Part shown: piece by piece, positions 1 through 6,267 of the stretch
Numbering within the stretch: position 1 is the first letter of the stretch
Layout: each line of letters opens with the position of its first letter
Origin: an uncultured Oscillospiraceae bacterium
GTDB lineage: Bacteria; Bacillota; Clostridia; Oscillospirales; Oscillospiraceae
Direction of reading: 5' to 3'
Length of the DNA: 17,019 bases
NCBI GenBank assembly: GCA_910588455.1
Contig: CAJUPG010000047.1
Span: 1-17,019, forward strand
Position numbers and translations under genes: made by a program
The notes under the pieces: generated by a model
Databases searched by the model: none
The model's input: only the letters and a program-made list of their open reading frames with translations
What the model was told of the DNA's origin: nothing

Positions 1-403
1 CGTTCACCCGGGCGGCGGCCATGAGCAGGCCGGGGACGTTCTTGTCACAGTTGGGGATCATCACCAGGCCGTCGAACTGGTGGGCCATGGCCATGGCCTC
101 GGTGGAGTCGGCGATCAGGTCCCGGGTGACCAGGGAGTACTTCATGCCCACGTGGCCCATGGCGATGCCGTCGCACACGGCGATGGCGGGGAACTCCACC
201 GGAGTGCCTCCGGCGGCCCGGATTCCGGCCTTGACGGCCTCGGCGATTTTGTCCAGATTCATATGGCCGGGAACGATCTCATTGTAGGAGCAGACCACCC
301 CGATGAGGGGGCGTTCCAGCTCCTCCTTGGTGTAGCCCAGGGCATAGAGCAGGGAGCGGTTGGGGGCGGCGGGGATTCCTTTTTTCACAACGTCTGAGCG
401 CAT
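1..403 (-). CDS. ilvD: Dihydroxy-acid dehydratase, N-terminal part (cut by window start)
   Basis: Dihydroxy-acid dehydratase converts 2,3-dihydroxy-3-methylbutanoate and its isoleucine-pathway counterpart to the 2-oxo acids in valine, leucine and isoleucine synthesis. It is a cytoplasmic iron-sulfur enzyme. About 134 of the roughly 550-570 residues usual for the family are visible, and the reading frame runs open off the left edge. Recognisable family segments are VVCSYNEIVPGH, a DGIAMGH motif, the stretch GMKYSLVTRDLIADS, and NCDKNVPG, which carries a conserved cysteine of the Fe-S cluster. The ATG at 401-403 is chosen because AGGAGG lies 9 bases upstream on the minus strand and the protein begins where family members begin (MRSDVVKKG). 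It is transcribed from its own promoter. The leader is only about 45 bases, too short for a T-box. Identification is secure; the rest of the gene is outside the window. Confidence 0.95.
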   Translation of the reverse strand, partial: MRSDVVKKGIPAAPNRSLLYALGYTKEELERPLIGVVCSYNEIVPGHMNLDKIAEAVKAGIRAAGGTPVEFPAIAVCDGIAMGHVGMKYSLVTRDLIADSTEAMAMAHQFDGLVMIPNCDKNVPGLLMAAARVN

Positions 404-442
404 GGGTATGTACCTCCTGATTTTGATGTCTAATTTAAAGAA

Positions 443-455
443 GTTGTCTGACAAC
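443..455. promoter_or_regulatory. Palindromic operator-like site in the ilvD leader
   Basis: GTTGTCTGACAAC is a 13-base palindrome (6-base arms, one central base). It begins directly beside the -10 element of the ilvD promoter and covers the expected transcription start. The core TTGTCTGACAA resembles operators of the FadR/PdhR/LldR branch of GntR repressors. A repressor bound here would block ilvD initiation. No GntR gene is present in the window, so the regulator is unknown. Confidence 0.6.
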
Positions 456-485
456 AGAATACCACAGGCAGGGCACCTTTGTCAA
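456..485 (-). promoter_or_regulatory. Sigma-A-type promoter of ilvD
   Basis: Read on the minus strand, TTGACA (480-485) is a perfect -35 and TATTCT (456-461) is the -10, with an 18-base spacer. TGG just before the -10 makes it an extended -10. The start should fall within or next to the palindrome at 443-455. It lies about 50-80 bases upstream of the ilvD start codon. Confidence 0.75.
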
Positions 486-510
486 GGGGCGGTTTTCGCC
501 GGAGCCAGCG

Positions 511-537
511 CAAAAGGGGCGGCCAAAGGCCGCCCCT
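511..537 (-). terminator. Rho-independent terminator after the barstar gene
   Basis: On the minus strand a perfect 9-bp stem (GGGGCGGCC / GGCCGCCCC, arms at 528-536 and 516-524) with a 3-base loop is followed by TTTT at 512-515. It lies 16 bases after the barstar stop codon and separates the barnase/barstar unit from the ilvD promoter. Confidence 0.85.
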
Positions 538-552
538 GCAAATCAGCGCGTA

Positions 553-816
553 TTACGCCTGGTCCTCAAAGACCAGTTCCAGTCCCGGGTTGCTTTTCGC
601 CGCGTCCCGGAAGGTCTCCAGAGCGGCCTGCCCGTAGGCTTCAAGGACCTCCGTATGGTCAAAAATCAGGCGGACCGGCAGCAGATCGCACAGCAGATCA
701 AACAGGGCGTCCAGATTCCGCCCGTACCAGGAGGGGAACTCCAGCGTTTGGGCCAGGTAGGCGTGCAGACGCTCCCGGTCCTCCATCTGCCGGCAGTCTA
801 AACGAATGGTTCGCAT
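553..816 (-). CDS. Barstar-family ribonuclease inhibitor
   Basis: 87 residues, the usual barstar length (about 90). Barstar is a cytoplasmic protein that plugs the active site of barnase and protects the producing cell. The family core is visible at residues 31-40, YGRNLDALFD, matching YGENLDALWD of Bacillus amyloliquefaciens barstar. The two interface aspartates (Asp35 and Asp39 there) correspond to Asp36 and Asp40. The interface Glu76 aligns with Asp71, so the acid is kept. Trp38 is replaced by Phe39. The gene overlaps the end of the barnase gene by 19 bases. GAGAGGTGG inside the barnase coding sequence acts as its ribosome binding site, so the two are translationally coupled. The alignment to barstar is from memory of the reference sequence. 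Identification is strong because the cognate enzyme lies next to it. Confidence 0.92.
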   Translation of the reverse strand: MRTIRLDCRQMEDRERLHAYLAQTLEFPSWYGRNLDALFDLLCDLLPVRLIFDHTEVLEAYGQAALETFRDAAKSNPGLELVFEDQA

Positions 817-1388
817 CCCAGTACCACCTCTCCGTCCTCAACCCAAACCTCCAGAAAACTCTCATAGTGGTTCTCGGTGTAAAAGTATAGGCCGTCATTG
901 GAGAAAATCAGCCGTTCCGCGCCCCGGCTGCTGGCTCCATCGGTATTCAGGTCGCATTCCGTATAGCGCCGCCCGTCCTCCTGGGGCAGCAGGCCCTCCC
1001 GGTTGCCGAACCGGTCGCCGCCGATGGCCGCCCCCTCCAGATAGCGCTCCACAGAACCGCCCTCCCAGCCCAGGTCCCGGGCTTCGGATTTGGTGATGTA
1101 ATTGGGGGGCAGCTCCCCGTATGTGAACAGGTAGAGCACAACATGTTCCAGGTCGTAATAATAGCCCTCCTGGTCCGGCGCCTCCGGGGCTTCCGGAGCT
1201 TCCGGAACATCCGGGGCCTCCGGCAGGTCCACGACACCGGACGCGTCTCCGGGAAGCGTCTGGCCGGAAGAGGACCCGGCCGGGGGAGCGGTCAGAATGA
1301 CGGTAACGCCAAACTGGGAATCACAGCCGGACAGCAGCAGCGTCAGAGCCAAAAACAGGGGCAGAAGAAATGCTGGTTTCTTTTTCAT
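798..1388 (-). CDS. Barnase-family ribonuclease with lipoprotein signal peptide
   Basis: 196 residues. Residues 1-22 form a type II signal peptide (MKKK, a hydrophobic core, lipobox LSGC with the lipidated Cys22). Residues 56-72 are a PEAP-rich linker. Residues 76-196 are a barnase domain, a guanine-preferring RNase that cleaves single-stranded RNA. Every catalytic residue of B. amyloliquefaciens barnase has a counterpart at nearly constant offset: Lys27 to Lys100 (in NYITKSEA), Arg59 to Arg130 (in GNREGLLP), Glu73 to Glu144, Arg83 to Arg155, Arg87 to Arg159 and His102 to His174 (in NHYESF). The enzyme is therefore predicted active. A C-terminal extension (about VEDGEVVLGCEPFV) goes beyond classical barnase. 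Ordinary barnase is secreted free; here the lipobox predicts anchoring outside the membrane. The gene lies 67 bases after spoIIIAH and overlaps its inhibitor gene. Confidence 0.93.
   Translation of the reverse strand: MKKKPAFLLPLFLALTLLLSGCDSQFGVTVILTAPPAGSSSGQTLPGDASGVVDLPEAPDVPEAPEAPEAPDQEGYYYDLEHVVLYLFTYGELPPNYITKSEARDLGWEGGSVERYLEGAAIGGDRFGNREGLLPQEDGRRYTECDLNTDGASSRGAERLIFSNDGLYFYTENHYESFLEVWVEDGEVVLGCEPFV
1173..1223 (-). repeat. Short tandem repeat encoding the PEAP linker
   Basis: Degenerate 9-base units encode Pro-Glu-Ala in PEAPDVPEAPEAPEAPD, residues 56-72 of the barnase lipoprotein. The linker is rigid, acidic and proline-rich and would hold the catalytic domain away from the membrane. 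Such repeats often vary in copy number between strains. Confidence 0.7.
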
Positions 1389-1418
1389 AGCACAGCCTCA
1401 TTTCGTAAGGGATACATT

Positions 1419-1447
1419 ATTATACTACAGAATGAGGCCATGCACAA
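1419..1447 (-). promoter_or_regulatory. Possible sigma-A promoter of the barnase/barstar pair
   Basis: On the minus strand a perfect TATAAT (1419-1424) is preceded by TTGTGC (1442-1447) at 17 bases. The -35 is weak (TTG plus little else). It sits in the 67-base gap after spoIIIAH and would give a leader of about 25 bases. It suggests the toxin pair can be expressed outside sporulation. Confidence 0.5.
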
Positions 1448-1455
1448 TATCCACT

Positions 1456-2094
1456 CTATTCCACTTCAATAATGTGGATTTGACTGGCGGTAAATTCGCT
1501 CACCTGGCCCACCACGTCCACAATCCGGGCGGTGTCCACATCGGTCAGCCCTCCGTCGGGGGCGGCCACCGCCAGACTCAGCGCCCCCTCTCCAATGAAG
1601 GCCACGCAGTCCGCATACCCCTTGGCCACCACCAGGTTTTCAATCTGGGCCTCGGTTACCGTATAGTCCGCCATAGTCTGGATGCTCTCGTTGGCCTGGT
1701 CCCGCATGGTCTGGTCCGCCTCCTCCCCGGCGGCGGCGTCCTGCAAGAGACTTAACGCGCTGTCCCGGGCCTGCTGGCGGTTGAGCCGGGCGGTGGCAAA
1801 GTAGCTGCTCACCGCCGCGGAGGTGGTCGTGCCCTCCTTCGCGTCTGCCTGGGGCTGAGCGGAGGGGTCCTGGGTGCCGGTGGTCCCGGTCTGGGTCTTG
1901 CCCTCCCCCAGGAGCGCGTCGCCGGTCTTGCCGTCCACCATGGTGGACTCGCCCAGAGTTTTGCCCGTTTCCGCCTGCTGCTGCTCATAGCTCCAGTTGA
2001 GATACACCGCTGCGCACACGAACAGCGCGATGGCCGCTACCACCGCATTGCGCCGCCACAGCTGGGAAAATCCGCTTTTCTTGCCTGTTTTCAT
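1456..2094 (-). CDS. spoIIIAH: Stage III sporulation protein AH
   Basis: SpoIIIAH sits in the mother-cell membrane and meets forespore SpoIIQ in the intermembrane space, forming the ring of the feeding-tube channel. The protein has 212 residues, with a short basic start, one membrane segment at about residues 16-33, a low-complexity Gly/Thr/Gln linker, and a C-terminal ring-building domain (YFATARLNRQQARDSAL through the end) related to YscJ/FliF domains. The second ATG (2092-2094) is preferred over the one at 2098-2100: AGGAGG lies 7 bases from the second but only 1 base from the first. It is the last spoIIIA gene, 38 bases after spoIIIAG. No hairpin terminator is seen after it. Confidence 0.92.
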   Translation of the reverse strand: MKTGKKSGFSQLWRRNAVVAAIALFVCAAVYLNWSYEQQQAETGKTLGESTMVDGKTGDALLGEGKTQTGTTGTQDPSAQPQADAKEGTTTSAAVSSYFATARLNRQQARDSALSLLQDAAAGEEADQTMRDQANESIQTMADYTVTEAQIENLVVAKGYADCVAFIGEGALSLAVAAPDGGLTDVDTARIVDVVGQVSEFTASQIHIIEVE

Positions 2095-2132
2095 GTTCAT
2101 TCCTCCTAATTGTTGTATTTACCGCGGTCTTG

Positions 2133-2636
2133 TTATCCGCTTTTGCAGATGGATATTTTATCGGCCCCCAGTCCGGTCAGTGCGGAAACTGCCTGGAGTA
2201 TGTTCAGCCGGACCGCCGGGTCGCCGCCTCCCTGGCACACAATCAGCGCCCCCTGGTACTCCGGAGCCAGGGTCTGGAGGGGAACCACCTCCTGGCTGCC
2301 CGCCCCCCGGCCCACCGTCACCGGGGCGAAGCTGCTGCCGCCGTTTCCGTCCCGGTCCACAGCCTGGGCCAGGACCTGCCGGCTGCCGCTTTTCAGCGTC
2401 AGCACCGCGTGGACCTCTCCGGCCCCCTCAATTTGCCCCAAAGCCTGTTCCAGCCGCTTCTCCAGCTCCTCTAAACGAAACTGCTGTCCCTCCTCCGGGG
2501 CGGCGGTCTCCGCCGGCTTCTCCCCGGAGGGAATCAGCAGCAGCACCGCCCCCACCAGGGCCACCAGCAGTACATATTGGTACTTTTTTACAACGCCCCA
2601 CCCGCTCCGGCTCCACGGGGGCAATTTCAACTTCAC
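2133..2636 (-). CDS. spoIIIAG: Stage III sporulation protein AG
   Basis: SpoIIIAG forms a large oligomeric ring in the mother-cell membrane that is part of the channel to the forespore. 167 residues: a membrane segment at about 18-35, a helical linker rich in Glu and Leu (about 50-68), then a ring-building domain containing GEVHAVLTLKSG and a C-terminal section ending near GADKISICKSG. The start codon is GTG (2634-2636). It overlaps the spoIIIAF stop as GTGA, so reinitiation is likely. Length and order fit the family. Confidence 0.93.
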   Translation of the reverse strand: MKLKLPPWSRSGWGVVKKYQYVLLVALVGAVLLLIPSGEKPAETAAPEEGQQFRLEELEKRLEQALGQIEGAGEVHAVLTLKSGSRQVLAQAVDRDGNGGSSFAPVTVGRGAGSQEVVPLQTLAPEYQGALIVCQGGGDPAVRLNILQAVSALTGLGADKISICKSG

Positions 2637-3121
2637 GACGCCGCCTCCTTTTCATAGGTTTGACGCTGGGCCGGAATTCCCAGATCCTCTGTCAGAATCC
2701 GGCTCAACTGGGGCCATGCCTCCTCCGGGGCGGAGAGCTGGGCCTCTGCCGGGACAAACAGCCCCTCTTCTCCCGCCCGGCACGTAATCTGTACCTGGCA
2801 CACAATCCCCTGCTGCGCCGCCTTGTCCAGAATATATGCGTTAAGCTCATCCTCTATGACGGCTTTCCGCTGCTCCTGGACCTGCTCCTGCAATTCCCGG
2901 GCCCGCAGCTCCACCTGCTCCAGATAATCCTGGGCGGGCAGGGGAGGCAGCTGGTCCAGCCCCCCCGCCAGGGGGGAGAACACCGCCCACAGCAGCACCA
3001 GGCCGCAGACAAGCCCCCCGGCCTTTTTCACCGGTCCCGGGGGCATCAGGCTCTGGGCCAGGGCGGCCAGAAGGGCCGCCGCCGTTACCCCCAGCAGCCA
3101 GTCCCGCAGCAGACCCATCAT
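2633..3121 (-). CDS. spoIIIAF: Stage III sporulation protein AF
   Basis: 162 residues. Two membrane segments (about 4-23 and 34-52) are followed by a charged coiled-coil-like helix (65-98) and a small C-terminal alpha/beta domain, the known arrangement of SpoIIIAF, a channel component with a ring-building fold. The start is ATG at 3119-3121, overlapping the spoIIIAE stop as ATGA; a second ATG follows directly. The open frame extends far upstream, but that part is antisense-style, Gly/Arg-rich sequence lying over spoIIIAE and is not coding. The Shine-Dalgarno is weak, which agrees with translational coupling. Confidence 0.9.
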   Translation of the reverse strand: MMGLLRDWLLGVTAAALLAALAQSLMPPGPVKKAGGLVCGLVLLWAVFSPLAGGLDQLPPLPAQDYLEQVELRARELQEQVQEQRKAVIEDELNAYILDKAAQQGIVCQVQITCRAGEEGLFVPAEAQLSAPEEAWPQLSRILTEDLGIPAQRQTYEKEAAS

Positions 3122-4170
3122 AGAGCCACCGCCGTAACCGCCGACACCAGGCTGAACAGCAGCAGCAGGGCGCAGGCCCCCGTCATTCCCAGCACCAGGC
3201 CAAAGGCGGAGCCGATGCTGTCCACCAGCTGGCTGAGGCGGGGGCTGGCGATGGTGGCGGTGAGGGCCGCGGCCACCTTGTAGGTTAAGTAGTGCAGGCC
3301 CAGCCGCAGGAAGGGGGTAATGCAGATGGCCAGTACCACCAGCAGCCCCGCCGCCCCCACGGTTCCCTTCAAAATCCCGGCCCCCGCCAGCACCGACTCC
3401 GCCGCGTCCGCCAAAATGCTCCCCACCACGGGGATCATCCGCCCCATGGCCAGCTTGGCCGCCTTGATGGCCGCCGCATCCGCGGTGCCGGCGATGGCGC
3501 CGCTGGCGGTGAGATACCCCACGAAGGCCAGCAGCACCCCGGTGAGCAGGCCCTGCGCCGCCCCCTTCAGCAGGGCCGCGATCTTCCCCAGCCCCGGGCT
3601 GTCCACCGCCGCCTGGGCGCAGCACACCGCCATATAGGCGTAGATCAGGGGGATCAGCACCCCGTCCACCAGGGACAGCAGCAGCTGGACAAACAGCATG
3701 GTGGCCCCCTGGCGGACCGCCGCGCCGGTGGCCTGTCCCGTGGCGGCGGTGAGCACCGCCATCACCGGCAGAAGCACATCGGAAAAAATGTTCATCTTGC
3801 CGATCGTGTCCCGGCCCAGGCCGATCATGGCCCCCATGTCGCTCACAGTCAGGGCGGTGATGGCCAGGGCCCCGGTGATCTCCACCGCCTGGAGGTTGTC
3901 CTCTCCCGCGCCCCGGGCCAGGGCGCACAGGGCCGCGATGGCCAGCAGCTTTCCGGCGGTGACGGCGCTGCGGCGCAGCAGGTCCCCCAGATTGCTCCAT
4001 GCGTCCTGAAACAGGTTGGACAGCCCCCCCTCCAGGTCCTCCCCCTCCGTGACCCCGTAGCCCTGGGCCGTCTCCCACAGCTGGTCCAGACCGGGAATCT
4101 CCGGCTCCGCCGCCGCCGCACCGGGACACAGAACCAGGCACAGCAGGCAGATTGTGAAAAAAACTCTCAT
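3118..4170 (-). CDS. spoIIIAE: Stage III sporulation protein AE
   Basis: SpoIIIAE is the large polytopic membrane protein of the SpoIIIA complex and is a candidate for the transport pore. 350 residues: a cleavable-looking signal sequence (1 to about 20, ending PGAAAA), a soluble stretch that includes LDQLWETAQGYG, then about seven or eight hydrophobic segments from residue 70 to the end. Segments such as GKMNIFSDVLLPVMAVLTAA and ASPRLSQLVDSIGSAFGL are typical of the family. The ATG at 4168-4170 overlaps the spoIIIAD stop by 4 bases. Confidence 0.94.
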   Translation of the reverse strand: MRVFFTICLLCLVLCPGAAAAEPEIPGLDQLWETAQGYGVTEGEDLEGGLSNLFQDAWSNLGDLLRRSAVTAGKLLAIAALCALARGAGEDNLQAVEITGALAITALTVSDMGAMIGLGRDTIGKMNIFSDVLLPVMAVLTAATGQATGAAVRQGATMLFVQLLLSLVDGVLIPLIYAYMAVCCAQAAVDSPGLGKIAALLKGAAQGLLTGVLLAFVGYLTASGAIAGTADAAAIKAAKLAMGRMIPVVGSILADAAESVLAGAGILKGTVGAAGLLVVLAICITPFLRLGLHYLTYKVAAALTATIASPRLSQLVDSIGSAFGLVLGMTGACALLLLFSLVSAVTAVAL

Positions 4171-4556
4171 AGCAGCATCTCCGCCATCAGCTCCAGCACT
4201 CCCTCCGCCAGAGGCGCGGCCACCGCCAGAGCCAGCGCCGTTCCCGCTGTCTCCACAAAGGCCGCGATCCCGCCCTCACCGGAGGATTTGCAGATTTCCG
4301 CCGTAATTTTGGTCAAAATTGAAATGGCCACGGTTTTCATCACCGGCAGAACCAGACCTCCGTCCAGTTGGGCCAGCCGGGCAATCCGGGCCATGCTCTC
4401 CACCACCTGGGACAGCGGCTCCATCGCCAGCAGCAGGATGCACGTCCCGGCCGCCAGCACCAGAAGCAGGGAAAACTCCCCGCCGCCCCGGCGGAGCACC
4501 GCGCCGCACAGAACCGCCGCCGCCGCCAGGGCGGCCACCTGTACCATCCCCTCCAT
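4167..4556 (-). CDS. spoIIIAD: Stage III sporulation protein AD
   Basis: 129 residues and mainly hydrophobic: three or four membrane segments, with SQVVESMARIARLAQLDGG between them, and the family-typical LVLPVMKTVAISILTKITAEICKS (residues about 68-91) followed by GEGGIAAFVETAG. SpoIIIAD is a small membrane component of the mother-cell SpoIIIA complex. The start lies 6 bases after the spoIIIAC stop; its end overlaps spoIIIAE as ATGA. Confidence 0.94.
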   Translation of the reverse strand: MEGMVQVAALAAAAVLCGAVLRRGGGEFSLLLVLAAGTCILLLAMEPLSQVVESMARIARLAQLDGGLVLPVMKTVAISILTKITAEICKSSGEGGIAAFVETAGTALALAVAAPLAEGVLELMAEMLL

Positions 4557-4562
4557 GGCCCA

Positions 4563-4757
4563 TTATAGCCCAAACAGGGCTTTTACCATGTCGAAGAGTC
4601 TGGCAATCTCCTGCACCACCATCATCAGCACCACCACCAGTCCGGCCAGGGTGGTCATCATGGCCTGCTCGTCCCGGCCCGCCCGGCTGAGTACCTGGTT
4701 GAGAACCGCCACCAGAATGCCGATGGCCGCAATTTTGAAGATCAGGTCTACATCCAT
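4563..4757 (-). CDS. spoIIIAC: Stage III sporulation protein AC
   Basis: 64 residues, the usual size. Two membrane helices: about 4-23 (IFKIAAIGILVAVLNQVL) and 30-50, separated by a short polar loop with the family signature GRDEQA. It is a membrane component of the SpoIIIA complex. It begins 17 bases after spoIIIAB ends. The alternating order AC then AD matches all known spoIIIA operons. Confidence 0.93.
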   Translation of the reverse strand: MDVDLIFKIAAIGILVAVLNQVLSRAGRDEQAMMTTLAGLVVVLMMVVQEIARLFDMVKALFGL

Positions 4758-4774
4758 GGTATGTCACATCCCAT

Positions 4775-5284
4775 TCACAGCAGTAAAATCAGAAAAAACG
4801 CCCCGCCGGACAGGCCCATGGCCTGATAAACCCGGCCCATGCGCTGCCACTCGGCGCGGGCCGCCTCCCGCAGCCGCCCCAACTCCTTCCGGGCCGCGTC
4901 CAGGGCCTGCCGCTGTTCTCCGCCGCCGTAGCTGCCCAGTACCTGGCCCAGCCCCACCAGCACCTCCCGGCTGTCCCGCTGCAAATCCGGCAGGTTTTGG
5001 ACCACAATGGCCCAGCCCTCCGAGAAGGACCGCACGTCCAGCTGCTCCAAGGCTTTCCCGGCCTCCTGAAAGAGCGTCCGGGCCGTGCCGGCGCTCTGGC
5101 CCGCCAGCTTTGCCAGCAGCTCGTCCATGGGAGGAGCGGACAGCCCCAGCTCCCGGGACAGCAGGGCCAGCCCCTGCTCCAGCTCGCCCAGAGTCCGCTC
5201 CCGGCGGCGCAGGTCCCGGGCCGCGCGAAAGCCCGTCCAGGCGGCGCACCCGGCCAGCATACAAATTCCTAACAGTCGTTTCAT
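4775..5284 (-). CDS. spoIIIAB: Stage III sporulation protein AB
   Basis: 169 residues. There is an N-terminal hydrophobic segment (about 4-19, containing AAWTGF as in Bacillus SpoIIIAB), a central helical domain (25-150) with the family segments RTLGELEQGLALLSRELG and EVLVGLGQVLGSYGG, and a C-terminal membrane helix ending in FFLILLL. SpoIIIAB has a GspF-like fold and is thought to act as the platform protein beside the SpoIIIAA ATPase. The ATG at 5282-5284 overlaps the spoIIIAA stop as ATGA. The open frame continues upstream over spoIIIAA but that part is non-coding. LAGC at residues 10-13 looks like a lipobox, but the preceding hydrophobic stretch is too short. Confidence 0.92.
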   Translation of the reverse strand: MKRLLGICMLAGCAAWTGFRAARDLRRRERTLGELEQGLALLSRELGLSAPPMDELLAKLAGQSAGTARTLFQEAGKALEQLDVRSFSEGWAIVVQNLPDLQRDSREVLVGLGQVLGSYGGGEQRQALDAARKELGRLREAARAEWQRMGRVYQAMGLSGGAFFLILLL

Positions 5285-6174
5285 AGCAGTTCCTCCACTT
5301 GATAGGTCCGTATCCCTTCCTGCCTGTGAATGAGGACCAATTTTTCCATAAACTGAGGCAGGCTGCGGTAGAGGGGACGCCGCCGCAGGTCCTCCCGCCG
5401 CTCCCCGTGGGCGGTGGCGAGCAGAGTCACGCCGCACCCGGCGGCGCTCTCCAGGGCGGCTATGTCCTCCGGCTCGGTAATCTCGTCCATGGCCAGCACC
5501 TGGGGATTCATGGAGCGCAGAAGCAGCAGCAGCCCCCGGGCCTTGGAACAGCCCTCCAGCACATCGGTCCGCCGGCCCACCGCCAGCTGAGGGAGACCCT
5601 GGGCCAGCGCCGCCACCTCCCCCCTCTCGTCCGCCAGCCCCACCCGGAGGGGAACCGCCCCCTCCCCTTCGGAGACACAGCGGATCAAATCCCGCAGAAG
5701 GGTGGTTTTCCCCAGGCCCGGAGGGGCCAGAATCAGGGTGCTGCGCAAAACGCCCTCCCGGCACAGCCCGGGGAGCACCTCACCGGCGGCCCCGGGGACC
5801 TGCCGGGCCACCCGGATGGCCGCGGAGGACAGCCGCCGCAGGGTGCGCACCTCCCCGTCCTCCAGGGAGACCGTGCCGCACAGTCCCAGCCGGTGGCCCC
5901 CCTCCAGGCTGAGGTAGCCCCGCCGGAGCTGGGGAAGGACCGCGTGGACCGACGCACGGCTGGCCAGCTCCAGCAGCTGCTCCAGGTCGCCGGGAGAGAC
6001 GGGCGTCTCTCCCAGGGGGAGCTCGTCCGCGCCAAGCACCGCCGTCATGGGCCAGCCCGCCCGCAGGCGTACTTCCTCCGTCCGGTTCTGGAGGGGTTCC
6101 GGCAGGGCCAGGGCTGCCTCCCGCAGACGGGGAGGCAGCGCCGAAACGGCCTGCCGGTAGGGGGTCTTGTCCAT
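5281..6174 (-). CDS. spoIIIAA: Stage III sporulation protein AA, ATPase
   Basis: SpoIIIAA is a secretion-type ATPase (related to GspE/VirB11) thought to energise the mother-cell-to-forespore channel. 297 residues. Walker A APPGLGKTT is at about 150-158 and Walker B VLAMDEI at 226-232, followed by a His-containing ATAHG motif near 253-257. The ATG at 6172-6174 is chosen because AGGTGGG precedes it at proper distance. The two in-frame ATGs upstream (6204 and 6237) lie inside or before the sigma-E promoter and cannot be on the transcript. It is the first gene of the spoIIIA operon. Confidence 0.94.
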   Translation of the reverse strand: MDKTPYRQAVSALPPRLREAALALPEPLQNRTEEVRLRAGWPMTAVLGADELPLGETPVSPGDLEQLLELASRASVHAVLPQLRRGYLSLEGGHRLGLCGTVSLEDGEVRTLRRLSSAAIRVARQVPGAAGEVLPGLCREGVLRSTLILAPPGLGKTTLLRDLIRCVSEGEGAVPLRVGLADERGEVAALAQGLPQLAVGRRTDVLEGCSKARGLLLLLRSMNPQVLAMDEITEPEDIAALESAAGCGVTLLATAHGERREDLRRRPLYRSLPQFMEKLVLIHRQEGIRTYQVEELL

Positions 6175-6202
6175 CTTACCCACCTGCCTTTCGTTCTGTG
6201 CC

Positions 6203-6231
6203 ATCCTATGAGGCCGGCGAGAGGAATATGA
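6203..6231 (-). promoter_or_regulatory. Sigma-E promoter of the spoIIIA operon
   Basis: On the minus strand TCATATT (6225-6231) and CATAGGAT (6203-6210) are separated by exactly 14 bases. The mother-cell sigma-E consensus is KMATATT, 14 bases, CATACAHT, so the -35 matches fully and the -10 at 6 of 8 positions. The predicted start near 6196 gives a leader of about 20 bases ahead of the spoIIIAA ribosome binding site. Confidence 0.85.
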
Positions 6232-6235
6232 CAGC

Positions 6236-6267
6236 AAAAAAGACCCGGGAGCAAATCAGCTCTCCGG
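6236..6267 (-). terminator. Terminator of the small lipoprotein gene
   Basis: On the minus strand CCGG-A-GAGC (6259-6267) pairs with GCTC-CCGG (6245-6252) with one bulged base, followed by a run of six T at 6236-6241. The stem begins inside the last codons of the lipoprotein gene and its stop codon is in the loop. The T run ends only 5 bases before the sigma-E -35, so the hairpin insulates the spoIIIA operon from upstream transcription. Confidence 0.75.

Noticed and set aside
404..442. T-box or attenuator ahead of ilvD
   Set aside because: The leader from the predicted start is only about 45 bases and has no T-box motif or terminator hairpin.
3122..4141. Long upstream extension of the spoIIIAF frame
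   Set aside because: Gly/Arg-rich shadow over spoIIIAE. The ATGA overlap at 3118-3121 gives the real start.
5246..5284. Lipoprotein signal on SpoIIIAB (LAGC)
   Set aside because: The preceding hydrophobic stretch is too short, and the region aligns with the ordinary membrane anchor of Bacillus SpoIIIAB.
3292..5286. 664-residue open frame on the plus strand
   Set aside because: It lies opposite spoIIIAB to spoIIIAE, all of which are recognised. Low-complexity Pro/Ser/Arg composition.
5285..5764. Upstream extension of the spoIIIAB frame
   Set aside because: Shadow of spoIIIAA. The SpoIIIAB-like sequence begins at the ATG overlapping the spoIIIAA stop.
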